From: Candidatus Aminicenantota bacterium
GTDB lineage: Bacteria; Acidobacteriota; Aminicenantia; Aminicenantales; Aminicenantaceae
Length of the DNA: 51,542 bases
Direction: 5' to 3'
Assembly (NCBI GenBank): GCA_016783445.1
Contig: JADHWO010000011.1
Location: forward strand, 1 to 51,542
The translations under genes were made by a program, and so were the position numbers. Of this stretch, positions 8,399 to 17,451 are shown piece after piece; the stretch's first letter is position 1; each line of letters begins with the position of its first letter. The notes under the pieces were generated by a model. The model ran no database searches and had not been told where the DNA came from. It was given only the letters and a program-made list of their open reading frames with translations.

Positions 8399-9769
8399 CT
8401 ATGTTGTCCTTTTTTCCTTGAGTTCTTTCTCGAGGTTTAAGACTTCGCGCTTAAAAACCTCACCCCTTTCTTCGAAGTTCTGAAACATGTCAAAGCTTGT
8501 ACAGGCTGGCGCAAGAAGGACCACTTCTCCTGGTTTTGCTCTGGAGTAGCCTGATTTTACAGCCTCTTTCATGGAGGAGGCTGTTTCTATGGGGACAGTG
8601 TTCTTAAGAGCATCTCTGATCTTATCCCGGGCTTCCCCGAGGAGAATAATCCTGCTTACTTTTTCTTTTATTGGTTTTAAGAGTTTTGTAAAATCACCTC
8701 CTTTATCCCTTCCGCCCAGGATAAGAATGATTTTCCGGTCAAAGCTCTGGATAGATTTGGATGCGGCATCCACGTTTGTGGCTTTGGAATCATTAAAAAA
8801 GTTTATCTCTTTCACTGTTTTAACTTCTTCCAGCCGGTGTTCAAGACCTTGAAACCTCTGGATTGAGTCTTTTATTTTTATAAGCGGGATGCCTAAGATA
8901 TGACCTACCAGAGCGCTTGCCATGATGTTTTCCTGGTTATGGATTCCAAGAAGGGGGATTACAGAAGTTTTAATCAGCTTTTCTTCTTTTGCATTCGAAA
9001 AAATAATCCAATCTCCCCGAAGGAAACATCCCTTCGAGACTTCTCTCTTTCGGCTGAAAGCAAATATTTCAAGTTCTTGGAGGTTTTTGAGCTTCCAGAC
9101 AAGAGGATCGTCCTGATTGAGAATGGCAATGTCGTTTTTTTTCTGGGAAAAAATGAGTTTCTTTTTTGCCTCGTAATAATCCGTGAAGGAAGAGTGCCAG
9201 TCCAGGTGATCAGGAGAGATATTGAGAAAAACCGAGATCGACGCTCTGAAGTGATTGATGTAAGCAAGCTGGAAACTGGAAAGTTCTGAGACGTAAATGT
9301 GTTCGTCTTTGCTGTTCTTAACAAAGCTTATCAAAGGTGTTCCGATGTTGCCAGCAAGGTAAGACTGTAATCCCCCATTTTTTAATATTTTATGGGTAAG
9401 AGTCGCTGTAGTGGATTTCCCATTCGACCCTGTTATGCCTACGATTTTTCCTTTTAAATAATTGGAAGCCAGTTCTATTTCAGAGATGATTTTTATTCCC
9501 TTTGATTTGGCTGCCTCGAGCTCAGGAGACCACGGGACTCCGGGGCTGGGCACGATGAGGTCGGCTTCAGTAAAGGATTCTTGTTGGTGATTTCCTGCTT
9601 CAACAACAACGCCCTTTTGCTCCCAGAACGGGATTCTCTGTCCAAGTTCTTCGGGTTTCTTTTTTTCGCTGACTTTTACCCGGGCTTTGTGCCTGAGGAG
9701 AAAATGGCAGAGAGCTTCCCCTGTTTTTCCTAAGCCGACGACCAGAACTTTTTTTCCTTCCAGATTCAT
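8399..9769 (-). CDS. murD: UDP-MurNAc-L-alanine--D-glutamate ligase MurD
   Basis: MurD (EC 6.3.2.9) adds D-glutamate to UDP-MurNAc-L-Ala in the cytoplasm. An N-terminal Rossmann domain begins VLVVGLGKTGEAL (residues 8-20). The ATP-binding loop GSNGKSTT lies at 114-121, the central NISPDHLDWH motif near 205, and the C-terminal domain includes FFNDSKATNVDA and LILGGRDKGGDF, both characteristic of MurD. At 456 aa it has normal length. It starts 1 bp after the mraY stop, consistent with a single operon. Confidence 0.98.
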   Translation of the reverse strand: MNLEGKKVLVVGLGKTGEALCHFLLRHKARVKVSEKKKPEELGQRIPFWEQKGVVVEAGNHQQESFTEADLIVPSPGVPWSPELEAAKSKGIKIISEIELASNYLKGKIVGITGSNGKSTTATLTHKILKNGGLQSYLAGNIGTPLISFVKNSKDEHIYVSELSSFQLAYINHFRASISVFLNISPDHLDWHSSFTDYYEAKKKLIFSQKKNDIAILNQDDPLVWKLKNLQELEIFAFSRKREVSKGCFLRGDWIIFSNAKEEKLIKTSVIPLLGIHNQENIMASALVGHILGIPLIKIKDSIQRFQGLEHRLEEVKTVKEINFFNDSKATNVDAASKSIQSFDRKIILILGGRDKGGDFTKLLKPIKEKVSRIILLGEARDKIRDALKNTVPIETASSMKEAVKSGYSRAKPGEVVLLAPACTSFDMFQNFEERGEVFKREVLNLEKELKEKRTT

Positions 9770-9770
9770 T

Positions 9771-10859
9771 TTATCTAAGTTTTAAGGTGGTGAGGCTGAA
9801 AAGGGCAAAGATAATGGCAGCGATCCAGAACCGGATGACAATTTTTTCCTCAGACCATCCAATAAGTTCAAAGTGATGATGAAGCGGCGCCATCTTGAAG
9901 ATTCTTTTTCCTCCTGTCAGTTTAAAGTAAGAAACTTGAAGCAGAACAGAGAGAGCTTCCAGAATAAACACTCCGGCAACCATAAAGAGAAGGAATTCTT
10001 GTTTTATGAGAATAGCGATTAGACCGATAGTTGCTCCCAGAGAGAGGGCTCCCACATCGCCCATGAAGATTTGTGCAGGATGGCAGTTATACCAGAGAAA
10101 TCCCAGGCAGGCTCCTGCCATGGCTCCAACAAACACTGTGAGTTCTGCTGCGGGAGCTACCCGGACAATATTTAAGTATTCAGACCAGAGTACATGGCCT
10201 GCGATATAGCATAGAGCCAGGAAGGCGGTGGCACTGATGAATGTTAGACCTGTTGCGAGCCCATCGAGTCCATCAGCAAGGTTGACCGAATTTGAAGATG
10301 CCACGAGAATAAGAATTATCCACGGAAGATAAAACCAGCCTAGATAAGGGGCCCATTTCTTGAAAAAAGGAAGGCTCAAATGAAGGTTAAACTCACCTGT
10401 CAAACCGAGATAAACAAGAATGAGTCCAACAACTCCGGATAGAACAATTTGGAATACGAACTTACGGCGTATGATGAGCCCCTTGGGCTTTTTTTCTATG
10501 ATTTTTAGAAAATCATCCCAGAAGCCGAGAAGGCCAAAAATAAGCATTGTAGCCATAGCCAGCCGGACATATGTGTTGCCTAGGTCTCCCCAGAGAAGCA
10601 CAGGGATTATTGTCGAGCTGATAATCAGAATGCCTCCCATCGACGGAGTCCCTCTTTTTTCGAAGTGAGATTCAGGTCCCTCAGGCCTTATTTCTTCTCC
10701 TATCTGATACTTCTTGAGCAGTTTTATCAGCCAGGGCCCGAGGAACAAGCATATAAGAAGGGCTGTTATCCCGGCTAGGGCTGTCCTTACTGTGATGTAT
10801 CGGAAGACATTGAAGAAAATAAAGTATTCTTTTAGAGGAACCAGAAGATAATAAAACAC
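9771..10859 (-). CDS. mraY: Phospho-MurNAc-pentapeptide transferase MraY
   Basis: MraY (EC 2.7.8.13) transfers phospho-MurNAc-pentapeptide from UDP to undecaprenyl phosphate, forming lipid I in the inner membrane. About ten transmembrane helices are separated by the diagnostic loops: PSMGG (72-76), the aspartate pair in GFWDDFLK (115-116), NLADGLDGLATG (193-204), FMGDVGALSLG and the histidine cluster MAPLHHHFELIGW near the C-terminus. At 362 aa it has normal length. It sits 1 bp from murF and 1 bp from murD. Confidence 0.98.
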   Translation of the reverse strand: MFYYLLVPLKEYFIFFNVFRYITVRTALAGITALLICLFLGPWLIKLLKKYQIGEEIRPEGPESHFEKRGTPSMGGILIISSTIIPVLLWGDLGNTYVRLAMATMLIFGLLGFWDDFLKIIEKKPKGLIIRRKFVFQIVLSGVVGLILVYLGLTGEFNLHLSLPFFKKWAPYLGWFYLPWIILILVASSNSVNLADGLDGLATGLTFISATAFLALCYIAGHVLWSEYLNIVRVAPAAELTVFVGAMAGACLGFLWYNCHPAQIFMGDVGALSLGATIGLIAILIKQEFLLFMVAGVFILEALSVLLQVSYFKLTGGKRIFKMAPLHHHFELIGWSEEKIVIRFWIAAIIFALFSLTTLKLR

Positions 10860-10860
10860 G

Positions 10861-12243
10861 TTACAGTCCTTTTAATTTTAATTTTTTTACGATTTTTTCG
10901 ATTTTTATGCCTCTTGAACCCTTAACCAGAATAAGGTCTCCTTCCCGAATAAGAGGCCATATCTCTTCAGCTGCTTCCCTGGAATTTTTAAAAGAAAATA
11001 TCTGGTTTTTTCTTTTTCCCGCAGCCAGGGCTCCTTTAATCATGTGTTTACTGAGAGGGCCCACAGTAATAAGGATATCCCATCCCCATTTTACTACCTG
11101 CTTTCCAGCCTGGATGTGGTAGGCAACCTCCCTTTTCCCGAGTTCGAGCATATCGCCCAGTACAGCAATTTTTCTTTTAGAGGGGAGGTCAGCCAGCCCT
11201 TTTAAAACCGATTCCAGTGCTGCTGGATTTGAGTTATAAGAATCATCGATTAGCTTGATGTTATTTTTTAAACAAACAAGGGTTCCTCTTTTTGGAAGGG
11301 GTTCAAGGGAAGCAATTTGTGAAAGGGTAAACTCAAAAGGAACAGAAAGAGCGCAGTTGACTGCCGCTGCTGCGAGAAGGTTGTAAAGGTAACCTTCATA
11401 AAAGAAGGGGAGGACTATTTTGCCCTGCTTCTTACCGTATCGCAGCTTGAAGGAAGTCCCTTCCCATCCGATCTTTTTAATGTTTTGAGCGCGAATATCA
11501 CATTCCTTCGAGAAGCCAAAAGTTAGAGTCCTCCCCTTCCATCCTTCTGCAATTTTTTTGACTAATAGGTCATCTCCATTAAGCACGGCTGTTCCGTTCT
11601 TTTTTGTTCCTTCAAGTATTTCTTTTTTAGCTAGTGAGATTTCGTTTAAACTTTTAAAAAACTGGAGGTGGACAGGTTTGATGTTGGTTAAAACAGCTAT
11701 ATCCGGTGGGGCTATTTGGGTTAGAGTTCTGATTTCTCCTTTGTGGCTCATGGCCATCTCGAGCACAACAACTTCATGCAGATCTGTCAGCTTGAGAAGG
11801 GAAAGGGGAATACCGAGGTGGTTGTTGAAGTTACCCTCGGACTTGAGCGCATTGAATTTTTGGGAGAGGAGATGAAATGTAAATTCTTTGGTCGTGGTCT
11901 TGCCTGTACTTCCTGTAATGCCGATAACTTTAACAGGATGTTCAGAGAGAACCTTCTGGGCGAGTTTCTGGAGCGCCTTGAGAGTATTTTTGACCTGAAT
12001 AATAGCAAAGCCTTTTTTTGGAATGGTTATTTTCTGAGAGATAACAGCGCCCGAGGCTCCTTTCTTGACAGCAGAGGGAACGTAGTTATGGCCGTTCCGT
12101 GCGGCGGTTAAAGCGAAGAAAAGTTCACCCGGCTGAGTAAGCCGTGAATCAATATTAAATTTATGAAAAGAGAGTGAAGCAGTACCCTGGAGGATTTTTC
12201 CATCCATTTTTTCTGCTATTTCATTCAGCCGGAGATTGACCAA
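10861..12243 (-). CDS. murF: UDP-MurNAc-tripeptide--D-Ala-D-Ala ligase MurF
   Basis: MurF (EC 6.3.2.10) adds the D-Ala-D-Ala dipeptide and completes the cytoplasmic pentapeptide precursor. The P-loop GSTGKTTTKE is at residues 111-120; the ligase motif LTNIKPVHLQFF, the segment DDSYNSNPAALESVL, and VLGDMLELG in the C-terminal domain all fit MurF. At 460 aa it has normal length. It lies 2 bp after murE and 1 bp before mraY. Ddl, which supplies the dipeptide, is not encoded in the window, whereas an alanine racemase is (27285-28520). Confidence 0.97.
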   Translation of the reverse strand: MVNLRLNEIAEKMDGKILQGTASLSFHKFNIDSRLTQPGELFFALTAARNGHNYVPSAVKKGASGAVISQKITIPKKGFAIIQVKNTLKALQKLAQKVLSEHPVKVIGITGSTGKTTTKEFTFHLLSQKFNALKSEGNFNNHLGIPLSLLKLTDLHEVVVLEMAMSHKGEIRTLTQIAPPDIAVLTNIKPVHLQFFKSLNEISLAKKEILEGTKKNGTAVLNGDDLLVKKIAEGWKGRTLTFGFSKECDIRAQNIKKIGWEGTSFKLRYGKKQGKIVLPFFYEGYLYNLLAAAAVNCALSVPFEFTLSQIASLEPLPKRGTLVCLKNNIKLIDDSYNSNPAALESVLKGLADLPSKRKIAVLGDMLELGKREVAYHIQAGKQVVKWGWDILITVGPLSKHMIKGALAAGKRKNQIFSFKNSREAAEEIWPLIREGDLILVKGSRGIKIEKIVKKLKLKGL

Positions 12244-12245
12244 TT

Positions 12246-13712
12246 TCAGGCAAACTCCTTTTTCTTGAGGATTTCTCTGATGACTTCAGCGTCATCAAAA
12301 TGAAAGATTTTATCTTTAATGATTTGATAGTCTTCATGACCTTTGCCTGCAACAAGGATGTAATCCCCTTTTTCTCCGAGCGAAAGAGCATGCTCGATGG
12401 CTTCTCTTCGGTCTGGCAGAATTTCATACTTTGTTGCTCCGGTTTTTTTTATGCCTTTTTCTATATCCGATATTATAACAAGAGGATCTTCTGACCTGGG
12501 ATTATCCGATGTAATAATGGCCCAGTCAGCAAGGGTTCCGGCAATTTCTCCCATCCTTGCTCTTTTAGATTTATCCCGGTCTCCTCCTGCTCCAAAGACC
12601 AGAAGGATTCGCCTGGCGTTCAGCCCCCGGATAGTTTCCAATAAATTTCTGAGAGCATCGTCAGTGTGGGCATAATCGACAAAAATCCTGAGTCCCAGGG
12701 AATTTTCAATTTTTTCAAACCTTCCCGGGACTCCTTTGAGCGCGGCTATACCTTCCTTGATCGCTGAAACAGGTAAACTCAGTGTTAGAGCCACGGCAAT
12801 GGCAGCCAGGATGTTGTAGAGGTTGGGCTTTCCCAGGAGAGGGGAGGAGACAGAAAGGGTTCCCTCTGGATGTTTAACCGAAAGGCCTATTCCTTTTTCG
12901 GTTAGCTTGAAATTTTCGCCCCTTATTAAGGCAGATGGCTCAAGACCATAGGTTATCACATCCTTGGAAAGCTGGGATATCAGTTTTTTTCCCCACGAGT
13001 CATCAGTATTAACCACAGCTATTCTTTTTTTATCATTGAGGAAGAATAACTTTTTCTTGGCTTCGAAATATTTTTCCATGGAGATGTGATAATCCAGATG
13101 ATCACCGCTCAAATTCACAAAAACTACAACATCAAACCCTATGCCAAGCACCCTCTTGAGGTCTAAAGCATGGGAGGAGACTTCAATCAAACAGTGGGTT
13201 GCTCCCTGCTCCAGAATCTCCCTCAACATTCTCTGCAAATCAGGTGCCTCTGGCGTGGTTCTCCCGGCGGAAATACTCATATTGGGGCCCCGGTAGGATA
13301 TAGTCCCAATAACTCCAGGGGTGAGGCGGGATTTTTTCAGTATTTCCTCAAGCAGGTATGTGAGCGTGGTTTTTCCTTTTGTTCCTGTTATACCGACAAC
13401 TTTCATTTTTTGGGAAGGATGGGAATAAAAATTGGCTGAGCACAGGGCCAGGGCTTCCCGCGCATCAGTAACCTGAATCCAGCTTTTCTCGAAATTGTCT
13501 GGTTTTGGCTTTTCTGAGAGGATAACCGCAGCACCGTTGAGGACGGCTTTCTCGACAAAATCAAAACCGTCTTTTTTTATTCCTTTTAGAGCTGCAAACA
13601 AAAAGCCAGGTTTTATGTCTTTTGAAGAATAGGCGATCCCTTGAATTTCTTCTTTTTCATTTCCTTCAAAGCGCACCGGAGAAATTCCTGACACCAGGTC
13701 TTTGAGCTTCAT
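12246..13712 (-). CDS. murE: MurE, meso-diaminopimelate-adding ligase
   Basis: MurE (EC 6.3.2.13) adds the third stem amino acid to UDP-MurNAc-L-Ala-D-Glu. The P-loop GTKGKTT lies at residues 110-116, the central NLSGDHLDYH motif around 208, and the specificity motif DNPRSEDP at 403-410. In characterised MurE proteins the Arg in DNPR marks enzymes using meso-diaminopimelate rather than L-lysine, so this organism probably makes a DAP-type peptidoglycan. At 488 aa it has normal length. Its start overlaps the ftsI stop by 4 bp. Confidence 0.97.
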   Translation of the reverse strand: MKLKDLVSGISPVRFEGNEKEEIQGIAYSSKDIKPGFLFAALKGIKKDGFDFVEKAVLNGAAVILSEKPKPDNFEKSWIQVTDAREALALCSANFYSHPSQKMKVVGITGTKGKTTLTYLLEEILKKSRLTPGVIGTISYRGPNMSISAGRTTPEAPDLQRMLREILEQGATHCLIEVSSHALDLKRVLGIGFDVVVFVNLSGDHLDYHISMEKYFEAKKKLFFLNDKKRIAVVNTDDSWGKKLISQLSKDVITYGLEPSALIRGENFKLTEKGIGLSVKHPEGTLSVSSPLLGKPNLYNILAAIAVALTLSLPVSAIKEGIAALKGVPGRFEKIENSLGLRIFVDYAHTDDALRNLLETIRGLNARRILLVFGAGGDRDKSKRARMGEIAGTLADWAIITSDNPRSEDPLVIISDIEKGIKKTGATKYEILPDRREAIEHALSLGEKGDYILVAGKGHEDYQIIKDKIFHFDDAEVIREILKKKEFA

Positions 13713-15460
13713 TTTTCCCTCTGCTTCCGGCGGTTATCTGCGATAATTGTATTCAGAGATTTTTCTTGTTGGGGAATCCGGAGATAGCGAAGAGATTGGC
13801 TGGCAATTTCTCTAAAAACTGGAGCTGCTACTTCAGCTCCGTAATATTGACCTTGGGGGTCATCGATGACTACAACTATGGAGAGGGCGGGATTGTCTAC
13901 GGGGGCAAAGCCGACAAAGGATGCCGTATGCGCGGTAAAAGAATACCTCCCGGTTGAAGGGTCGAATTTCTGAGCAGTCCCTGTCTTCCCCGCAACTGTA
14001 TAACCTCTGATTTGAGCAGAAGTTCCTGTTCCTTCCTGGACTACCCCTTCAAGAATGGACACCAATTCTGAAGCTGTTCCCTTTGATAATATTCTTTTAC
14101 GGGAGACGAGCTTTTTTTTCAGTGTGTTAGGAAAACGCAGGTTATTTTTAACGATCCTGGGAGTAAGAGCAACACCTCTGTTGGCAATTATGTTTATCGT
14201 CTGGAGCATCTGGATTGCGGTGACTGAGATTTCGTAGCCGATGGAAAGAGAGGCCGGGGAAATTCTGCTCCAGGTGTCCAGTGGTCTGAAAATCCCGCTT
14301 TCTTCGGCAGGGAGGTCAATCCCGGTTTTTTGACCAAAGCCGAAGGCTTGTATTACCCTGTAGAACCTTTCTTTATCTAGGCTCTGACCGATTTGAATTG
14401 CTCCAACGTTGGAGGAATGAATGATGACCTCAGGAAAAGAAAGAACTCCAAACCGCTTATGGTCTCTGATAGTCTTCCCCGAGATGTAGATATACCCCTT
14501 GCTGCAGTCAAAGTTGTCATACAGGTTTGTCCTGTTTGCTTCCAGAGCTGCTGAGGCTGTGACGATCTTAAAAGTAGAGCCGGGTTCAAAATTATGGTGA
14601 ACAGCTTGGTTTCTATCAATTACCGTGGGCATTGGGAGAAGGTTGTTAAGGTCGTATGTGGGGTAGTTCGCCATTGCCAGGATTTCTCCGGTGGAGGGTC
14701 TTGCGACTATCACAGTTCCCCATTTTGCTCCGGTCTCAAGCATGGCTTTTTCCAGCGCTTTTTCTGTGTAATACTGTATGGTCTCATCGATTGTCAGGAA
14801 TAGATTTTTTCCGGGTTCCGGCTCTCTCAAAATCTCAAAGCGGTATTCTCTTTTTTTTGCATCTTTCAGGATAAGATGCTCCCCTTCTTTTCCTTTTAAT
14901 ATGGGGTCGTATTTGTACTCAATTCCGCTGGCTCCTGTTTCGTCAATGTTGACTCTTCCCAGGAGATGGGCAGCGAGTTGTCCGTGAGGGTAGAACCTTT
15001 TATTCTCTTCCATAAAATAAATTCCGCTCAAGGAGAGATTTCTTAACTGCTCTTCTTTTTCTGGATCGATTTTTCTTTTTATCCAGATAAAAGTAACATC
15101 TTTTTTTATTCTTGCTTTTAGTTTTTGAAGCTCGATCTCGGATAAATCCAGAACTTTTTTCAGTTTGTTTATTTTTTCGAGCTTTAAATTGTAAGGTTCC
15201 CCTTTGGAAGGAACATAATAGACGGATTGCACGGGGAGACTGCGGGCCAGAATATTTCCCTTGGTGTCATAAATTGTTCCTCTTTTTGGGATGATGGGCT
15301 TTTTATTTTGATTTTGGTCGATAACGACAGCTTTTAAGCGGGGATGGTCAAAAACCTGGAGCTGGACAAGGCGGACGATGAGCCCGCTCATCCAGAGCAT
15401 GAAGAAAAAAGAAAGGATAATAGTTCTTTTGTGCGCTTTTTTCTGAAAATAAATACTCAT
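13709..15460 (-). CDS. ftsI: Septal transpeptidase FtsI (class B PBP)
   Basis: A class B penicillin-binding protein that cross-links septal peptidoglycan in partnership with FtsW. After a short cytoplasmic tail there is one transmembrane anchor (about 13-34), then a dimerisation/pedestal domain containing RGTIYDTKGNILA (60-72), then the transpeptidase domain. The three active-site motifs are intact: STFK (295-298, nucleophile Ser295), SSN (349-351) and KTGT (492-495). No PASTA domains follow, so it is FtsI-like rather than SpoVD/PBP2x-like. At 583 aa it has normal length. It lies 15 bp after ftsL. Confidence 0.96.
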   Translation of the reverse strand: MSIYFQKKAHKRTIILSFFFMLWMSGLIVRLVQLQVFDHPRLKAVVIDQNQNKKPIIPKRGTIYDTKGNILARSLPVQSVYYVPSKGEPYNLKLEKINKLKKVLDLSEIELQKLKARIKKDVTFIWIKRKIDPEKEEQLRNLSLSGIYFMEENKRFYPHGQLAAHLLGRVNIDETGASGIEYKYDPILKGKEGEHLILKDAKKREYRFEILREPEPGKNLFLTIDETIQYYTEKALEKAMLETGAKWGTVIVARPSTGEILAMANYPTYDLNNLLPMPTVIDRNQAVHHNFEPGSTFKIVTASAALEANRTNLYDNFDCSKGYIYISGKTIRDHKRFGVLSFPEVIIHSSNVGAIQIGQSLDKERFYRVIQAFGFGQKTGIDLPAEESGIFRPLDTWSRISPASLSIGYEISVTAIQMLQTINIIANRGVALTPRIVKNNLRFPNTLKKKLVSRKRILSKGTASELVSILEGVVQEGTGTSAQIRGYTVAGKTGTAQKFDPSTGRYSFTAHTASFVGFAPVDNPALSIVVVIDDPQGQYYGAEVAAPVFREIASQSLRYLRIPQQEKSLNTIIADNRRKQREK

Positions 15461-15475
15461 TAAATTTATTTATGC

Positions 15476-15769
15476 TTAAGGATTAAAATCGTCATAGACG
15501 ATTTGTTTCTCTTTGGGCTTGACCAGCTTTAATTCCTCTTTAGCGATTTTTTCAACATTTTCCAGGGAGAGAAGAGAAGATTTTGCTGATTCCAGCTTCT
15601 CGACCTCCTTTCTCAGGTTAAGAACTTTATCTTCCAGTTCACCCTCCTCATATCCGATCCGGACTGATTCCATCTGGTGCCAGACGTAAAATGTCAGAAT
15701 AAGAATAATAAAAATTGTGCAAAACACAACGAGCGTTATTTCATTCCTGGTGTACTTTTTTCTTACCAT
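15476..15769 (-). CDS. ftsL: Divisome protein FtsL-like
   Basis: A 97-aa bitopic membrane protein: basic cytoplasmic tail (residues 1-10), one transmembrane helix (about 11-29), then a coiled-coil region rich in Glu/Lys/Leu heptads (about 40-85). FtsL forms a trimeric scaffold with FtsB and FtsQ that activates FtsWI. Primary sequence is poorly conserved in this family, so the call rests on size, topology and the canonical position between rsmH and ftsI. It begins immediately after the rsmH stop. Confidence 0.85.
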   Translation of the reverse strand: MVRKKYTRNEITLVVFCTIFIILILTFYVWHQMESVRIGYEEGELEDKVLNLRKEVEKLESAKSSLLSLENVEKIAKEELKLVKPKEKQIVYDDFNP

Positions 15770-16666
15770 TTATATTATCTCGGCGGCTCTGAGCTTGGCT
15801 GACCTTGCTCTGAAGTTAATGGCGATCTCCTCTTCTGAAGGGACAACTGGCTTTTTTGTTTGAATTTTCAGGCAAGGGTGGGAATTCATCGAAGTTGCAA
15901 GCTGTATAAAGGTTTGCTTGATTATTCTATCCTCAAGGGAATGAAAGGAGATTGCGGCAATGTGCGCCTTTTTTGGGAGTTTTTGGGAAATCCTCTCGAT
16001 AAAACCGGAAAGGCTTTTTAATTCCTGGTTGACTTCGATACGTATGGCCTGGAAAACTTTTGCGGCAGGATGGATCTTTCCTTTTTGGGGCCTCCAGCTG
16101 CAGATTTCTTCGACTGTGCGGCAGAGCTGTGTTGTGGTTTCGATTTTTTGAGTTTTTCTTCTTGTTACAATTTCTCTTGCAAGTCTTCTAGCCTGTCTGA
16201 GTTCACCGTATTCGTGAAATATTTGGGAGAGCCTGTGCTCTGGAAGTTTATTGATTATTTTATGGGCTGTAGTTTTGTTCCTGAGGTCCATCCTCATGTC
16301 CAGGGGGCCTTCCCGGCTGTAACTGAATCCCCTCTCGGGTGAATCGAGCTGGAAAGAGGACATGCCCAGGTCGAGCAGGATACCCCGGATTTTGGAGAAA
16401 TCTATTTTAAGGTCAGGGAGATATCTGAAGTCTGAATGGTAAAGGCTTACTCTATCTGCATACGGCTCGAGTTTTTCTTTTGCTTTTAAGAGAGATTTTT
16501 CATCGATATCAAAACCGATAAGGATTGCCTTGGGATTTCTCTTGAGTATTTCAAGAGTGTGTCCTCCCAGACCAAGAGTGCAGTCCACGTAAGTTCCTTC
16601 CCTCTTTATTTGAAGGTATTGTAGTGCTTCTTCTAAAAGAACCGGGATGTGGCCATTCCCGTTCAT
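15770..16666 (-). CDS. rsmH: 16S rRNA (cytosine-1402-N4) methyltransferase RsmH
   Basis: RsmH (formerly MraW) methylates N4 of C1402 in the decoding centre of 16S rRNA using S-adenosylmethionine. The SAM-binding segment DCTLGLGGHT (residues 28-37) and the family signature LLDLGMSSFQLD followed by RGFSY are present, as is the late AISFHSLEDRIIKQTF motif. At 298 aa it is slightly shorter than the E. coli enzyme but complete. It overlaps mraZ by 4 bp (ATGA) and directly precedes ftsL, the classical order at the head of dcw operons. Confidence 0.97.
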   Translation of the reverse strand: MNGNGHIPVLLEEALQYLQIKREGTYVDCTLGLGGHTLEILKRNPKAILIGFDIDEKSLLKAKEKLEPYADRVSLYHSDFRYLPDLKIDFSKIRGILLDLGMSSFQLDSPERGFSYSREGPLDMRMDLRNKTTAHKIINKLPEHRLSQIFHEYGELRQARRLAREIVTRRKTQKIETTTQLCRTVEEICSWRPQKGKIHPAAKVFQAIRIEVNQELKSLSGFIERISQKLPKKAHIAAISFHSLEDRIIKQTFIQLATSMNSHPCLKIQTKKPVVPSEEEIAINFRARSAKLRAAEII

Positions 16667-17130
16667 TCAATTTTTCCTTGAGGCAATAATTTAGCAATGT
16701 CTTCGAAATCTTCATTTGTTAGAGGTTTTTCCTCGAGTGATTCATCGAGCTTGTCTTTGTTCCAGACTTCCAGGTGATTGGAGAGGCCAATTACTTCTAC
16801 TTCATCTTCAAGTTTTGCCTTCTCTCGTAAAGTCTGGCCGATCAAAATACGTCCCCTTGAATCAATTTGAGATTGGGTCCCTTTTCTGTTAACTCGGAGC
16901 ATAAATTTTCTCACTGCAGGTTTGAGATGTTGAATTCCCTCTTCAGAAACACCTGACATTTTTTCCCAGACTGGAAGCGGGTAGATTTGGACGGATTCGT
17001 CAGTAAGAGATGTGATGAATAGTTCTCTCCCGTATATCTCTTCTATGGCCGTGCGGAATTTTTCCGGTATTTTTACCCGACCGCTTCTGTCGAACTTTGC
17101 TTTATAGCTTCCGAGCAATAAATTTCCCAT
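16663..17130 (-). CDS. mraZ: Transcriptional regulator MraZ
   Basis: MraZ is a DNA-binding regulator with two SpoVT/AbrB-like half domains that represses its own dcw operon in E. coli. Both repeats show the DxxxR motif: KFDRSGRVKIP near the N-terminus and QIDSRGRILIG in the second half. The frame has an ATG at 17145, but the predicted transcription start near 17152 would leave only a few leader bases. The ATG at 17130 leaves about 22 bases and gives a 155-aa protein whose N-terminus fits the family better. Neither site has a strong Shine-Dalgarno sequence. The three-repeat operator covers the start region. Confidence 0.94.
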   Translation of the reverse strand: MGNLLLGSYKAKFDRSGRVKIPEKFRTAIEEIYGRELFITSLTDESVQIYPLPVWEKMSGVSEEGIQHLKPAVRKFMLRVNRKGTQSQIDSRGRILIGQTLREKAKLEDEVEVIGLSNHLEVWNKDKLDESLEEKPLTNEDFEDIAKLLPQGKIE

Positions 17131-17149
17131 TTTGTCCCGTTTCATCCCA
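17125..17149 (-). promoter_or_regulatory. Probable MraZ operator
   Basis: Read on the minus strand: TGGGA-N5-CGGGA-N5-TGGGA, at 17145-17149, 17135-17139 and 17125-17129. E. coli MraZ binds three TGGGN direct repeats separated by 5 nt in its own promoter, and this matches except for one first base. The repeats lie just downstream of the predicted transcription start, where a bound protein would block initiation or escape. Confidence 0.75.
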
Positions 17150-17158
17150 TTTTTCTAG

Positions 17159-17187
17159 AATATATGGGAGAAACTGCCCAATGTCAA
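17159..17187 (-). promoter_or_regulatory. Sigma-70 promoter of the dcw operon
   Basis: Minus strand: -35 TTGACA (17182-17187), 17-bp spacer, -10 TATATT (17159-17164). The -35 is a perfect consensus match and the -10 matches five of six. Predicted start is near 17152, immediately upstream of mraZ. Confidence 0.8.
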
Positions 17188-17300
17188 GGGAAAAATGTAA
17201 AAAAATGCTATTAATTTTGATGGTGTTCTATATATTGTGTGAGGCTGGTTTTAATCACTATATAGAGAACAAAATTTGAGAAGAAAAATAACTCTGTTTT

Positions 17301-17324
17301 TTGTAGGGGTTTGATTCATCAAAC
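17301..17324. repeat. Palindromic dispersed repeat (copy 2 of 3)
   Basis: TTGTAGGGGTTTGAT followed by TCATCAAAC. The 24 bases are identical to the reverse complement of the copy at 169-194. It lies in the 300-bp gap between mraZ and the DUF2007 gene, together with the dcw promoter and a tandem repeat. Confidence 0.6.
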
Positions 17325-17361
17325 ACAAAGAAAGGGGACACAAAGAAAGGGGACAGTCCCC
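17323..17361. repeat. Two 15-bp direct repeats ending in a palindrome
   Basis: The unit ACACAAAGAAAGGGG occurs twice in tandem (17323-17337 and 17338-17352). The second unit runs into the palindrome GGGGACAGTCCCC (17349-17361). No gene is apparent here. It resembles the ends of short dispersed elements, and I treat it as a remnant. Confidence 0.55.
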
Positions 17362-17451
17362 ATTATTCCTGCCACTTTAATTTTGTTGTGTGGATTTTAT
17401 TAGGATTTTTATGTATGGGCTTAATAAGTTTATAGGGGTTGATTTGCCTTA

